64,000 bases of DNA from Cohaesibacter gelatinilyticus (GTDB lineage: Bacteria; Pseudomonadota; Alphaproteobacteria; Rhizobiales; Cohaesibacteraceae). The stretch is taken from the NCBI RefSeq assembly GCF_900215605.1, contig NZ_OBEL01000001.1, forward strand, positions 620,001 through 684,000. Reading direction: 5' to 3'. The translations under genes were made by a program, and so were the position numbers. The notes beneath the pieces are model-generated. The model was not told where the DNA came from and did not search any database. It worked only from the letters and a program-made list of their open reading frames with translations. Shown here one piece after another: positions 8,730-17,726 of the stretch. Each line of letters opens with the position of its first letter. Position 1 is the stretch's first letter.

Positions 8730-9404
8730 TTACTTTTTCGTCTCACCAAACCAGCGTTTGAACCAGCCTTTCAGGCCCTTCTCAACATTTTGCGCTTTTT
8801 CCTGCGCAGCCGAGTGGGTTTCCTCGGCATAGCGGCTTACATTGTCTGCGGTCTCTTCAATGCTCTCCAAAACAGGGTCTACCTGACGTTCCTTGATGGT
8901 CGCCATAAGGCGATAGACGCCATAGAAGATGGCACCTAGGAGCAAGAAGAAGATTGTATTGAACCACGGGAAGAGGAACTCATTCGGACCCGACACCTGT
9001 TTGATGCTAACGGCATTTGGGAAAATTGTGAAAAGCTTGATGCGCCAGCCATAATGCCTTACCGCAACCCAGACATCGTCTTGTTTGGCAAGTGATTGGG
9101 CTTGTGCGGTCACTGTCCCGCTGTCGAACTTGAAGTAAGGCGGCCAGCTCCAGTCGGTATCCTCATTGCGATAGACAAAGGGTTTTCCATCCGGGAAGGT
9201 AACATTGATGAAGCGAACATCGCGAGTGGATTCTTTATTGGTGCCAGCATCTGGTGATGCCCAAAAAATAGAATTTCCGATATCCATCCGTTTGACGTCT
9301 GTTCCAACGATCTGAACGATATCGCGAGAGGGCAGGGTATAGTGAAGAAACAATCCCAGCATCACCGCAATCAGGATGCCCACCACCCATTTAAAAATGA
9401 CCAT
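8730..9404 (-). CDS. DUF1523 membrane protein, last gene of five-gene operon
   Basis: An inner-membrane protein with an N-terminal span ('FKWVVGILIAVMLGLFLHY'), an extracytoplasmic domain of about 120 residues resembling DUF1523 ('IVQIVGTDVKRMD', 'WPPYFKFDSG'), a second span ('WFNTIFFLLLGAIFYGVYRL') and a charged cytoplasmic C-terminal helix ending in a basic-aromatic tail. The start at 9404 has an AGGA site and lies 8 bases after the preceding stop. A start 36 bases further upstream would overlap that gene. As the only membrane protein of the operon, it may anchor the AAA+/coiled-coil proteins. That role is inference; DUF1523 has no known function. Confidence 0.72.
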   Translation of the reverse strand: MVIFKWVVGILIAVMLGLFLHYTLPSRDIVQIVGTDVKRMDIGNSIFWASPDAGTNKESTRDVRFINVTFPDGKPFVYRNEDTDWSWPPYFKFDSGTVTAQAQSLAKQDDVWVAVRHYGWRIKLFTIFPNAVSIKQVSGPNEFLFPWFNTIFFLLLGAIFYGVYRLMATIKERQVDPVLESIEETADNVSRYAEETHSAAQEKAQNVEKGLKGWFKRWFGETKK

Positions 9405-9412
9405 GATTTTTC

Positions 9413-10759
9413 CTATTGCTCCATCGATGCTGGTCCCCACGGACCTTGCCAGATTGCTGGTTCTATCTCAGGCTCATTTTCTTCCATAGCGGGCTCAGGA
9501 CCAAAGAGCTGCATGCGTGCTCCGCTCTTGTCCAAAATATATTCCTCTTCAAGGAACCGAGCCACATAGCTCTTCTTGGCATCACTCCATGAGCGATAGG
9601 CAGAATAGAATGCATCCTTGTGGCAAATGAACAATTGGCGGAAATCCAAAGGTGTCAGCTGCGATAACAGCATATTGACCAATCGCTTGTTGGCATGGTT
9701 TTTGGACCGCAACAGATAAAAATAAGCAGGATCATGTGGCTTCAGATCAAAATGCTGCTGCCCGGCAATGATACTTTTCATCAGTTTCTCAAGGGAATGA
9801 TATGCTTCTGGCAGATCCTGACGATGCTTGCGCCGCAGATCTCGCAAATCACGACGCGAGACGTTGGATAGATCTTCGTCATTGCTTGCAGCAGCATCAA
9901 TGACCAGAAAATCCATCTTCTGTTGCAAGACGGCCAGACTGTTGGTCATTAATGTTGTGTTGGTGATCTGCTCCACCAGGTCATTGATTTTTAGAAATGC
10001 AGCAATCTCGTAATGATTGTCGAGGGAGCAATTATATTCAAGCGACAAGTCGGTCAGATCATGAGCGCCATTGACGTTGATGATGCCGGGTTCCTGTACA
10101 TCACGGAATAAATAGATACCGCCGAAATGGCTGGTATAGAAACTCTTCTGCTCAAAAGTCTGTCTGGCCAGATGGATCGGATCACGAAGGATATTGCCGG
10201 TGCGTTTGGAGAGTTCGATCATCTCTGCGATCAGAACATCATCCCACCAGCCATCCTTGTGCTTCATGAATTGCTCGATCTTCTCGGACAACTCCTCGCT
10301 GGCTTCCACGTCCGAACCAATTGTGTCTGCTTCGACTTCAATGGTGCGAATGGTGAAGAGATCGGACGGGCTGTCGACGGAATAGACTGAATTGATCAAT
10401 TCCCCGACCACCGCGTCCCGTGCAGTCAGAACAAACAATTGCTCTTCATTCTGTTCGATATAGCTGCGCAGAATATCCTGCGACATGGAAAGGCGGACAT
10501 TCAATAGCGGGCATTTTTTCTGGTCAATGGATAGCAGGATGAATTTGCGATTGAAACCATCGGGGTTGAGATAGAATTCGTCATTGAACTCATCCCCGAT
10601 CTCGGGTGAGTAGCCCGAGATATCAATATGAAATTCTTCCAACTCGGTACGTTTGCCAGTCAGATGTTCCAGCGCACGATTATAGCGCGCCACCAGAGCA
10701 GGTGCTCTGACCTCAAAGAGGTTGCCAAACATCAGACCGCGTGTGACCAGTCGCATCAT
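9413..10759 (-). CDS. Unrecognised 448-residue protein, operon gene 4
   Basis: I do not recognise this family. It is soluble, with no signal peptide or membrane span. The N-terminal half is mixed alpha/beta. Around residues 290-340 a charged helical stretch ('RRDLRDLRRKHRQDLPEAYH') appears. The C-terminus is a Glu/Pro-rich tail ending 'WQGPWGPASMEQ', of a kind often used for docking. Its start overlaps the stop of the AAA+ gene by 4 bases (ATGA), so the two are translationally coupled. The stable order with the ATPase suggests an adaptor or substrate partner. No catalytic motif was found. Confidence 0.7.
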   Translation of the reverse strand: MMRLVTRGLMFGNLFEVRAPALVARYNRALEHLTGKRTELEEFHIDISGYSPEIGDEFNDEFYLNPDGFNRKFILLSIDQKKCPLLNVRLSMSQDILRSYIEQNEEQLFVLTARDAVVGELINSVYSVDSPSDLFTIRTIEVEADTIGSDVEASEELSEKIEQFMKHKDGWWDDVLIAEMIELSKRTGNILRDPIHLARQTFEQKSFYTSHFGGIYLFRDVQEPGIINVNGAHDLTDLSLEYNCSLDNHYEIAAFLKINDLVEQITNTTLMTNSLAVLQQKMDFLVIDAAASNDEDLSNVSRRDLRDLRRKHRQDLPEAYHSLEKLMKSIIAGQQHFDLKPHDPAYFYLLRSKNHANKRLVNMLLSQLTPLDFRQLFICHKDAFYSAYRSWSDAKKSYVARFLEEEYILDKSGARMQLFGPEPAMEENEPEIEPAIWQGPWGPASMEQ

Positions 10760-12705
10760 GGGGTGTTCGTCTCCACATAACGGCGTTTTGCTTCTGCCAT
10801 GCGCTGCATATCGCGTACGGCGTCTTCAATGGCCACTTCATCGGATTTGTCAGCATAACGGAATTCACTATCCGCGTAGCGGTTGATTTCCTGCAAGGCC
10901 ATGTCGACAGTAATGGGCTGAGCCAGTTCCGCAATCATGTTTTTCTTGGTGTCATAATCTTTGGAGAGGAACAAATCCGGCTGTTCCATCCATTCATCTG
11001 GCAGCTCAAAGTCCATGGCGCGAACCTTGATGGCGTCGGTGATGTTCTTGATGGCACGACCTGTAAAGCGCTCATCAGCCTGCTGGATGGCTTTCAGATA
11101 ATGGCCAAGCTTGGCGATGTTGGTTAGTTCCCCGATATCGGACTGAACCCGATCAAAGACATTGAGCAACTGCGCTTCTTGCGGCTTGGAATGCTGATCA
11201 TAGGAAGCGGCAACCGCTTTCTTGATTTCCTGTGCGGAATAAAGCTCGTGATCACCGAGAGGGATATTGTGGTTCTTGCCCATCAGAAGATGGAGAATAT
11301 CGATATAATCCTCACGGGTTTGCGGGCCATCCACCAGAAAACGTGCACCGGCACGCTGACGTAGGGCATCATCGACATTTTCCGGATAGTTGGAAAACAT
11401 GCCAAAGGTGCAATTGCCACGTACCAAGGTATTGGCACCAGCAAAGCTTTCCATCAAAACGGCGGTCACTTCCAGTTGACCAGCAGAGGATTGTCGATCT
11501 CCGCGCTTGCCAGCCAACTGGTCAATATCATCGACTGTGCCAAAGCCGATGATATTGGGATCAATGATGTTGCGAATGAAGGCCTTGGCATTTTGTGCCG
11601 ACTTGCCCTGATAGCTATCGATACTGTCAGTCGATAGGTTCTGATAGCGAAAAGCGTAACCGGCATTGTCGCAATAATCACTGATCAGTCCGGCCATCAT
11701 CTGAATGAGCGTGGTTTTACCAGTGCCTGGCTTTCCATCCCCCATGAACGTGAAAATGAAACCACCAAGCTCGGCAAACGGATTAAGCTTGCGATCAAAA
11801 TCATAGGCCATCAGCATCTTGGACAATTTCATGGCCTGATATTTGGCAATATGGTTGCCGACCACCTCGTTAGGTTTCTTGAAGGACATGACCAGCGTTG
11901 AGGACCGCTTGCTAGACGAGGGGACGAAGCCATTAATCTCGAATTCGTCTTCTTCTACTCGATAGCTGAAATTGGTGAAAGGAGCTACATGGGTATTGGC
12001 TTCTGCCCGCCGTGCAACTTTCTCCATCAGCTTTTCGCAGAAGCTTTTCAACACGGCAATCAATTGCTCATCAGATTTGGCAAATTGTGCCAGCTTCTGA
12101 TCCAACTCCCAAAGGGTGCCATGCAGAGCCAGTTGCGGATTATCGAGAACAATCTCTTCCACTTCACCGATATCGGTTTCCGTCTCATTGTCCATGGAAG
12201 CGATATTGGAGATCAAAAAGTCGCTCATATTGGCAAAAACATGCAACGAGATCAGAGAGGCGGCTCCGAGCAAATCTTCAAAGCGCCTCTTTTGACTGGC
12301 AGCGAGGGCCCCGGCCAAGTTTTCCCGCATCAAATCGGATAAACCGGTCTGATCTGCAAATTGGTCGGAGACGGCTTGCGCGACGGAAAGAGCACGCCGC
12401 ATGGATTTCATGACGGTAGCCTGAACCGGACTGGTCAGCGGATCATCTTCATCACATTGGGTGATGCGAGTGCTAAGCTGGACACCTTCCGGCCTTGCGG
12501 TTGGGCGGGTGACAAAACCAGGTGTGGTGGAACGGAAACGACGTCTTGTTCCAATACCAGCAGAACGCTCGATCTTGGCAGGCTGCTCTACAGGTTTGGC
12601 AACGCGTGGAGTATGGTCAAAGCCGGCCAGCATGGTCTCTGACGCGGTATATTTCTCGCGAACCAGCTCTTCTTTCAGTTCCATCAAATCATTAGAAAAA
12701 GTCAA
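10756..12705 (-). CDS. AAA+ ATPase, operon gene 3
   Basis: A 649-residue protein with an AAA+ core in its middle. The first 300 residues have no recognised fold: residues 1-95 are basic and probably disordered, followed by helical segments. Walker A GKPGTGKTT is at about 324-332. Walker B is 'IGFGTVDDID' at about 386-395, with Asp-Asp rather than Asp-Glu. Sensor-1 Asn is in 'GMFSNYPENVDDALRQRAG' near 439, followed by arginine-finger candidates Arg451/Arg455. The C-terminal lid and a 150-residue tail follow. This motif order fits an oligomeric remodelling ATPase. No protease, helicase or DNA-binding domain is visible. It lies 8 bases after the 376-residue gene and overlaps the next by 4. Confidence 0.83.
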   Translation of the reverse strand: MTFSNDLMELKEELVREKYTASETMLAGFDHTPRVAKPVEQPAKIERSAGIGTRRRFRSTTPGFVTRPTARPEGVQLSTRITQCDEDDPLTSPVQATVMKSMRRALSVAQAVSDQFADQTGLSDLMRENLAGALAASQKRRFEDLLGAASLISLHVFANMSDFLISNIASMDNETETDIGEVEEIVLDNPQLALHGTLWELDQKLAQFAKSDEQLIAVLKSFCEKLMEKVARRAEANTHVAPFTNFSYRVEEDEFEINGFVPSSSKRSSTLVMSFKKPNEVVGNHIAKYQAMKLSKMLMAYDFDRKLNPFAELGGFIFTFMGDGKPGTGKTTLIQMMAGLISDYCDNAGYAFRYQNLSTDSIDSYQGKSAQNAKAFIRNIIDPNIIGFGTVDDIDQLAGKRGDRQSSAGQLEVTAVLMESFAGANTLVRGNCTFGMFSNYPENVDDALRQRAGARFLVDGPQTREDYIDILHLLMGKNHNIPLGDHELYSAQEIKKAVAASYDQHSKPQEAQLLNVFDRVQSDIGELTNIAKLGHYLKAIQQADERFTGRAIKNITDAIKVRAMDFELPDEWMEQPDLFLSKDYDTKKNMIAELAQPITVDMALQEINRYADSEFRYADKSDEVAIEDAVRDMQRMAEAKRRYVETNTP

Positions 12706-12713
12706 AATAATAC

Positions 12714-13844
12714 CTATCGATAGCTTAAAACACGGCCATGAGGGCTGACGACATATTTGCGAATGTTGGTAAAGCCAGGCGGGTTCATCTCTTCCAAAAT
12801 CTGGTAAGCGCGCTGTGGCAAAATAAGGGATCGCTGATGCGCAGTTGCACCACTCAGGCCTCCATGTGGTAGCTTCATCAACGGATCAAGTTGATAGATC
12901 TGCCGTTCGACCTGTTTGAAAAATCCTGTTCTCTGCATTTCGGTGCGCGAGGCAATGAGTGTTTCGACACTCCATGCCAAGGCCCAATCCCACTCAGGTT
13001 TGCGGCTGGCCTCTGACAATACATCCCGTAAAGGCCCGCTTTGCTGAGTGAAACTATGGCTGTACATCGGTCCGACAAAGATCCGGCGCAGCTTCTTGGG
13101 ATGCAGGTCATCAAAATCCTGATCAAATCCTCGCGCAATGGTCACCAACTCAAGAAGAGCAGAAGATTGTGCCATCAAATGGGTTTGAACCTGTGGCCAG
13201 CGCTCGCCATCACGGGGTAGGGCACGATAGCCGCTATCCTCAACATCCATCAGATAGATGACCGGGATATTGAGCTGGCTGTCATAGACTGCCCAGTGAA
13301 TGTGATATTTGCGGCGTCCTGACGAAAGATCTCCATCCCAACTGCATTGCGGGTCATTTTGAGCCCAAAAGAGGTTCTGATCAACAAGGCATTGGTAATA
13401 GAGGCGCTGCGAGGCTGCGAACTGCAATTGCAGAGGAATCTCATGCTCATTGAGGATATGTTGCACCATTTCCTGTTTGAGCTGCTTGAGGCTGGGCAGA
13501 GATTGCAGATGGCGGTTTGCCTGAATGGCGTCATTGGCCATTTGCAGCAATTCAGGAAAGATTGGAAAGCCGCTCTCCTGCCGGTCAATATTGAGAACAT
13601 TTGCCATCAAGTTCGAGACACGGCCAGCAAGCAAATGCTTGTAGGAAAGCGCCGTGAATGTCGCCGACAGGCTGCTCAAATAATCCTGCAGGATAGGAAC
13701 TTCGGTATCCAGCACAATTTTGTTTGACGTGGTATTCTCGGCCACCTTTGTCAGGTGGCCGATGATTTGGTCAAACTTGGCAAAATAGCGCCGGGTCTCA
13801 TAGGCATCCTCAAGGGGTAAGTGATCTTTGGTCAGATCTACCAT
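12714..13844 (-). CDS. Unrecognised 376-residue protein, operon gene 2
   Basis: No family recognised. The first 150 residues look all-helical ('LPSLKQLKQEMVQHILNEHE'). A central mixed region carries the well-ordered block 'YHIHWAVYDSQLNIPVIYLM' and an acidic patch. The C-terminal part is basic and ends 'VSPHGRVLSYR'. No signal peptide, membrane span or nucleotide-binding motif is visible. It lies 7 bases after the coiled-coil gene and 8 bases before the AAA+ gene, so co-expression is near certain. It is a probable partner of the ATPase; its activity is unknown. Confidence 0.7.
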   Translation of the reverse strand: MVDLTKDHLPLEDAYETRRYFAKFDQIIGHLTKVAENTTSNKIVLDTEVPILQDYLSSLSATFTALSYKHLLAGRVSNLMANVLNIDRQESGFPIFPELLQMANDAIQANRHLQSLPSLKQLKQEMVQHILNEHEIPLQLQFAASQRLYYQCLVDQNLFWAQNDPQCSWDGDLSSGRRKYHIHWAVYDSQLNIPVIYLMDVEDSGYRALPRDGERWPQVQTHLMAQSSALLELVTIARGFDQDFDDLHPKKLRRIFVGPMYSHSFTQQSGPLRDVLSEASRKPEWDWALAWSVETLIASRTEMQRTGFFKQVERQIYQLDPLMKLPHGGLSGATAHQRSLILPQRAYQILEEMNPPGFTNIRKYVVSPHGRVLSYR

Positions 13845-13851
13845 TCAGACC

Positions 13852-14928
13852 TCAGGCTCCGTAAGCGTTCTTGTCGTGCTTTTCGACGATCTTCTCGAAG
13901 CGGCGGGCAAATCTCTCATCAGACTTGGCCTTCTCTTCCAGAACCTTGCGTGCAAACACCATATGGTCTTCGTGCTTTTCCATCATTTCGGCCATACGCT
14001 GATTGGTCGCCGATCCAATGGCTGCCATCGCTGCCTGCGCTTCCTGATCGGTTGCAACTCCAATCTCATTGATACGGTGAGCTACATCTTGTTGCTGTGC
14101 AGTCTTCAGAGATTTGCTCAAGGCATCATAGAGAACAACGCGTTGTTTGGTGTCTGTCTGAAGCTTGTTGATGAGAACCATCTGGGTAGCGGCCTGGTTT
14201 TGCAGACTATCGACCCAGGTTTTACCCTTCTCAATATAGCGCTCCAGAGTCTGGCTTTCGGCTACTTTGACCTGCTCCTCCTGTACGAGCGCGTTATATT
14301 CGGTATTAAGAGCAGCCAACTCTGTTTCCAGCTTGGTGCGGGCTGCGGCATCGGTCTCGACGGAAATCTTGTTTTCCAAAGCGATGATCTTAGGATCGAT
14401 ATCAAGAATTTTCGCCTTGATGTCTTCCAATGTAGCAACAGTTGCTTCGCGATCAACGAGTGTGCTCTCCAGGTTCTTCTCGACCCGCTCGGCATGTTCG
14501 TTCAGCGTATTTAACTGATCTTGCAGCAGATTGGTAATGACATCTGATTTGGAAATCAGGTCCTGAAGCTTGTCTTCAATGGATGCAGTGCGCATACGTT
14601 CCTGACGTAAGCTATCGGCACGCTGTTTGGAGAAGAAGCCGATGAAGCTCTCCCAGCCGGAATAGGAGCGCATGGCGTCGAAATCTTTGGAGAAACCCGC
14701 CGTTACATCATCAAGACCCATGATCAGCTCAGCAATATTGGCGCTCATCAAATCGGTGTGGGCATTCACATCATCAAGGCTTGCATTTTCGATGTCGATA
14801 GAGAGCTCTTGTCCGGCTTCAAACTCGCTTCGCGCCTGTTCAATTTGATCGGTGAATTTGGAAAGCTTTTGTTGGGAAGTCGCAACTTCTTCTACTGCTT
14901 TTTTGATCTGGCTTTCTAGGGCAGACAT
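13852..14928 (-). CDS. Coiled-coil protein, first gene of five-gene operon
   Basis: A 358-residue protein that is helical almost throughout, with heptad-like coiled coil over residues 1-60 and about 110-240 ('LLQDQLNTLNEHAERVEKNL'). The central block 'GWESFIGFFSKQRADSLRQE' followed by long helices recalls the TelA/KlaA tellurite-resistance family, but I cannot confirm this by eye. It is acidic overall with a basic C-terminal helix. The start has a strong AAGGGG site 6 bases upstream. It leads the operon and faces the baeS gene across a 430-base divergent region. A coiled-coil scaffold or AAA+ substrate are both possible. Confidence 0.75.
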   Translation of the reverse strand: MSALESQIKKAVEEVATSQQKLSKFTDQIEQARSEFEAGQELSIDIENASLDDVNAHTDLMSANIAELIMGLDDVTAGFSKDFDAMRSYSGWESFIGFFSKQRADSLRQERMRTASIEDKLQDLISKSDVITNLLQDQLNTLNEHAERVEKNLESTLVDREATVATLEDIKAKILDIDPKIIALENKISVETDAAARTKLETELAALNTEYNALVQEEQVKVAESQTLERYIEKGKTWVDSLQNQAATQMVLINKLQTDTKQRVVLYDALSKSLKTAQQQDVAHRINEIGVATDQEAQAAMAAIGSATNQRMAEMMEKHEDHMVFARKVLEEKAKSDERFARRFEKIVEKHDKNAYGA

Positions 14929-15358
14929 TATTTCCCCTTTTTGAAAAGTGTATATTTAAATAGTAGGTACTAGGTGGCGGAAATCAACCACACGAATGTG
15001 ATCAAACGTTGAAGCAACTCCTGATAATCACAGAAAATCAAGCATATAAGATCTAGAAAAGTCACTTATGGGCAAAAAGTCAACGCATTCTAAGTAGTTT
15101 CAATTAGCAAGGGTGGATGTGCTTGATCTGACAGTTTTGTTGAAGCTATGGATGAGCGGGTGGATCTGCAGAGTTGATTCTGCGAAAGCCAAAACAAGCA
15201 GCTGAAGAGTGGAAAAAATTGATTTGATCCGATCTTCACGTCTGATCCTGATTGAGGATTGGAAAGTTCTGCGATCTTTTCCTCTTTTGGAGGTCGGTCA
15301 GCCGGTCTGATGAAAACTTCATTGCCTCTCCACATTTGTTATGCAGACTGGGGGAATG
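14929..15358 (+). promoter_or_regulatory. Divergent promoter region between coiled-coil operon and baeS
   Basis: A 430-base region with no convincing gene. Near the operon side it is AT-rich (14951-14961) and contains the 12-base palindrome TAGTA-GG-TACTA at 14961-14972, about 33 bases from the operon start codon, where a repressor would block transcription. The rest shows no clear BaeR-type box. Promoters for both directions must lie here, but I cannot place their -35/-10 elements with confidence. Confidence 0.45.
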
Positions 15359-16870
15359 ATGAAGATAAGACAGTCTCTGGCAGGTAAGCTGTTTCTGGCG
15401 ATGGCTGCCCTTTCCTCTGTGATCGTGGCATTGATGGCGGGTTTCATAGCTATCAATATTCGCTCTGGATTCTCGGACTATCTGCTTGAGATTGAGCTGG
15501 AACAATTTGACGATCTTGCTGGTGCATTAGCACTGCAATATGCCGGCTCGGGGGATAGTTGGAAGAGCTTTGCCTCCGATCCCCGACGATGGCATGATAC
15601 GGTCAGATCGAATGTGAGCCGCCTTGGTCCACCTCGGGACGAAAGAGCAGGGCCTAGGCCACCGCGAGATGAGAGAGCAGGGTTTAGACCTCCTCCACCA
15701 GCGGGAATGCGTCCTCCCAGGCCAGAAGGAGGCGCTCGGCGACCATTTCCCCGTCATCCTGATCCGCGCCAGTTGGGAACAAGACTGGCGCTTTTGGATA
15801 TCGATATAGATCGCGTTGCCGGAGCGAAGATCGCCTCTCGCAATTTTGTGACACAAGCCATTTTCGACGCGAGCGGGCGTGGGCAGATCATCGGCTATTT
15901 GGCCTTGGCCCAATCACGTGCTGCTGCAGATGGGCGGGATCAGTCCTTTGTCTTTGATCAGCTCAAAGCTCTTGGGTTAGCTGCGCTGCTGGCACTGGCC
16001 ATCGCCGCTTTAAGTGCCTGGGTGCTGGCCCGCTATTTCCTTCATCCAATTCAGGAACTGATGCAGGGCACCATGCGTTTGGCCGCGGGGGAAAGTGGTG
16101 TTCGCACGCAAGCGCAACGCAGTGATGAAATCGGTACGCTCATTACGCGCTTTAATGAGATGGCAGAAAGTCTTGAGGTTGCAAAACAGACTGAGCGCCA
16201 ATGGGTATCGGACGCATCGCACGAATTGAAAACACCATTGGCTGTCCTGCGTGGCAAAATTGAAGGCTTGCAGGATGGCATCTATAAACCTGACGAAGCA
16301 TTCCTCAGTGATCTCCACACGTCCGTCATGCGCCTGACCACGTTGGTGAGTGATCTGAATATCCTTGCACAAAGCGGCGAGGCGAAGCTTTCATGCATAT
16401 GGGCACCGGATGATCTGAGCGAAATCATCCGGGAGAGTTTGGAGAGGCAAGCTGATCGCTTGAACAAAGCTGGCCTTGAGTTTGATCTGAACCTGATCGA
16501 AGACGCGCCCATTGAATGTGATCGTGGGCGATTGCTGCAGCTTCTCGATAATCTGATCGAAAATTCGCGCCGTTATACGTCCTCGCCCGGCAAAATTGCC
16601 ATCACCCTCGGTGAGTTAAATGATGGCTACCAAATCATAATTGCAGATACCGCGCCGTGCCCAACAGAACTGCAATTGCCAAAATTGTTTGAACGCTTCT
16701 ATCGTACTGAGAGCTCTCGTAATCGCCAGCACGGTGGGTCAGGATTGGGGCTCGCTATTTGCAAAGCCATTGTTGACGCACATTCCGGTGATATTTCGGC
16801 AACGGCATCAAACCTTGGCGGATTGCAAGTGGGTATCAGCTTGCCAAAGCAACAGGAGGCTCAATCATGA
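15359..16870 (+). CDS. baeS: BaeS-like sensor histidine kinase
   Basis: A membrane sensor kinase. A first span lies near residues 10-35, then a periplasmic loop, a second span near 203-229, a HAMP linker, the HisKA box 'SDASHELKTPLAVL' with phospho-accepting His288, and a HATPase domain with N-box 'DNLIENSRRY' and 'GGSGLGLAICKAIVDAHSG'. The D-box reads 'DTAPCPTELQLPKLFERFYR', which closely follows the E. coli BaeS pattern. The periplasmic loop contains an unusual Pro/Arg-rich segment (about residues 90-138) with the repeat PRDERAG twice. The ATG at 15359 follows GGGGG closely. In-frame ATGs at 15341 and 15356 are alternatives. It overlaps baeR by 4 bases. Confidence 0.83.
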   Translation: MKIRQSLAGKLFLAMAALSSVIVALMAGFIAINIRSGFSDYLLEIELEQFDDLAGALALQYAGSGDSWKSFASDPRRWHDTVRSNVSRLGPPRDERAGPRPPRDERAGFRPPPPAGMRPPRPEGGARRPFPRHPDPRQLGTRLALLDIDIDRVAGAKIASRNFVTQAIFDASGRGQIIGYLALAQSRAAADGRDQSFVFDQLKALGLAALLALAIAALSAWVLARYFLHPIQELMQGTMRLAAGESGVRTQAQRSDEIGTLITRFNEMAESLEVAKQTERQWVSDASHELKTPLAVLRGKIEGLQDGIYKPDEAFLSDLHTSVMRLTTLVSDLNILAQSGEAKLSCIWAPDDLSEIIRESLERQADRLNKAGLEFDLNLIEDAPIECDRGRLLQLLDNLIENSRRYTSSPGKIAITLGELNDGYQIIIADTAPCPTELQLPKLFERFYRTESSRNRQHGGSGLGLAICKAIVDAHSGDISATASNLGGLQVGISLPKQQEAQS

Positions 16871-17571
16871 ACTCCAACGAAGAGCCGTTCATTGTTGTCG
16901 TTGAAGACGAACCTGCATTGGCTGAGATCGTAAAAGACTATCTGGTTCAGTCAGGTATGAATGTTGACCTTGTGGAGGAGGGCAGAGGTGCAACGGAGCA
17001 CATTCTGCAATCTGATCCCGATCTGGTGATTTTGGATATCATGCTGCCGGGAAAAGATGGTCTGACCATCTGCCGTGAAGTGCGGGCTCAAAGTGATGTG
17101 CCCATCATATTGCAAACAGCAAAAGTCGAGGAAATTGATCGACTGCTAGGTTTGGAACTCGGAGCGGATGACTATATCTGCAAGCCTTTCTCTCCTCGCG
17201 AAATGGTTGCGCGTGTGAAAGCAATTTTGCGTCGCACCAAAAGGACAGTCGGCAATACTGCCCCAACGGATGCAGCTTCAGAAACATTGCTTACCATCGA
17301 TGAAGAGCGTTGGACGGCGGACTATAATGGCCAACCGCTGAACCTCACGCGGCGGGAATTCCAGCTATTCAGCACGCTCTATAACCGGCCGGGCCGGGTT
17401 TTCTCCCGTGCTCAATTGCTGGAGCTTGCCTTTCCTGATGACAGCGAGGTGTTTGATCGGGTCATCGATAGTCATGTGAAAAATATTCGCCAGAAGGTGC
17501 GCAAGATTGATTCCGAGTGCGATATTATTCGTTCCGTCTATGGGGTCGGCTACAGTTTCGAGATGCTCTGA
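16867..17571 (+). CDS. baeR: BaeR-like response regulator
   Basis: An OmpR-family response regulator of 234 residues. The receiver domain has acidic residues Glu13/Asp14, phospho-acceptor Asp57 in 'LVILDIMLPGKDG', and Lys106 in 'DDYICKPFSPREMV'. The C-terminal winged helix follows ('LTRREFQLFSTLYNRPGRVF', 'VIDSHVKNIRQKV'). The stretch 'EEIDRLLGLELGADDYICKP' is nearly the same as in E. coli BaeR, which controls envelope-stress and drug-efflux genes. No efflux genes adjoin here. The next gene encodes a secreted YHYH protein, a possible target. It overlaps baeS by 4 bases (ATGA). Confidence 0.85.
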   Translation: MNSNEEPFIVVVEDEPALAEIVKDYLVQSGMNVDLVEEGRGATEHILQSDPDLVILDIMLPGKDGLTICREVRAQSDVPIILQTAKVEEIDRLLGLELGADDYICKPFSPREMVARVKAILRRTKRTVGNTAPTDAASETLLTIDEERWTADYNGQPLNLTRREFQLFSTLYNRPGRVFSRAQLLELAFPDDSEVFDRVIDSHVKNIRQKVRKIDSECDIIRSVYGVGYSFEML

Positions 17572-17726
17572 GCCTGGATCATAAAGTTACCCCGCTGTCT
17601 TCACGGCTTCTCCATATTTCCCACCTCATCTCTCCTTTTTTGAAAGCCATTCTTTCCTTACAACCCGCTTCATCACCAAAGGCTTGCGACACCTGGATGC
17701 AGCGGAGGAGACCAAGGAGAACGAAC

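Noticed and set aside
13828-14514. Long plus-strand frame (228 codons)
   Set aside because: Antisense to the coiled-coil gene; no ribosome site and composition typical of a mirrored frame.
14929-15358. BaeR autoregulatory box
   Set aside because: No stretch close to the known enteric BaeR motif was found.
17517-17726. Upstream extension of the YHYH gene
   Set aside because: Overlaps baeR and would bury the signal peptide; the strong ribosome site is at 17715-17719 before the ATG at 17727.
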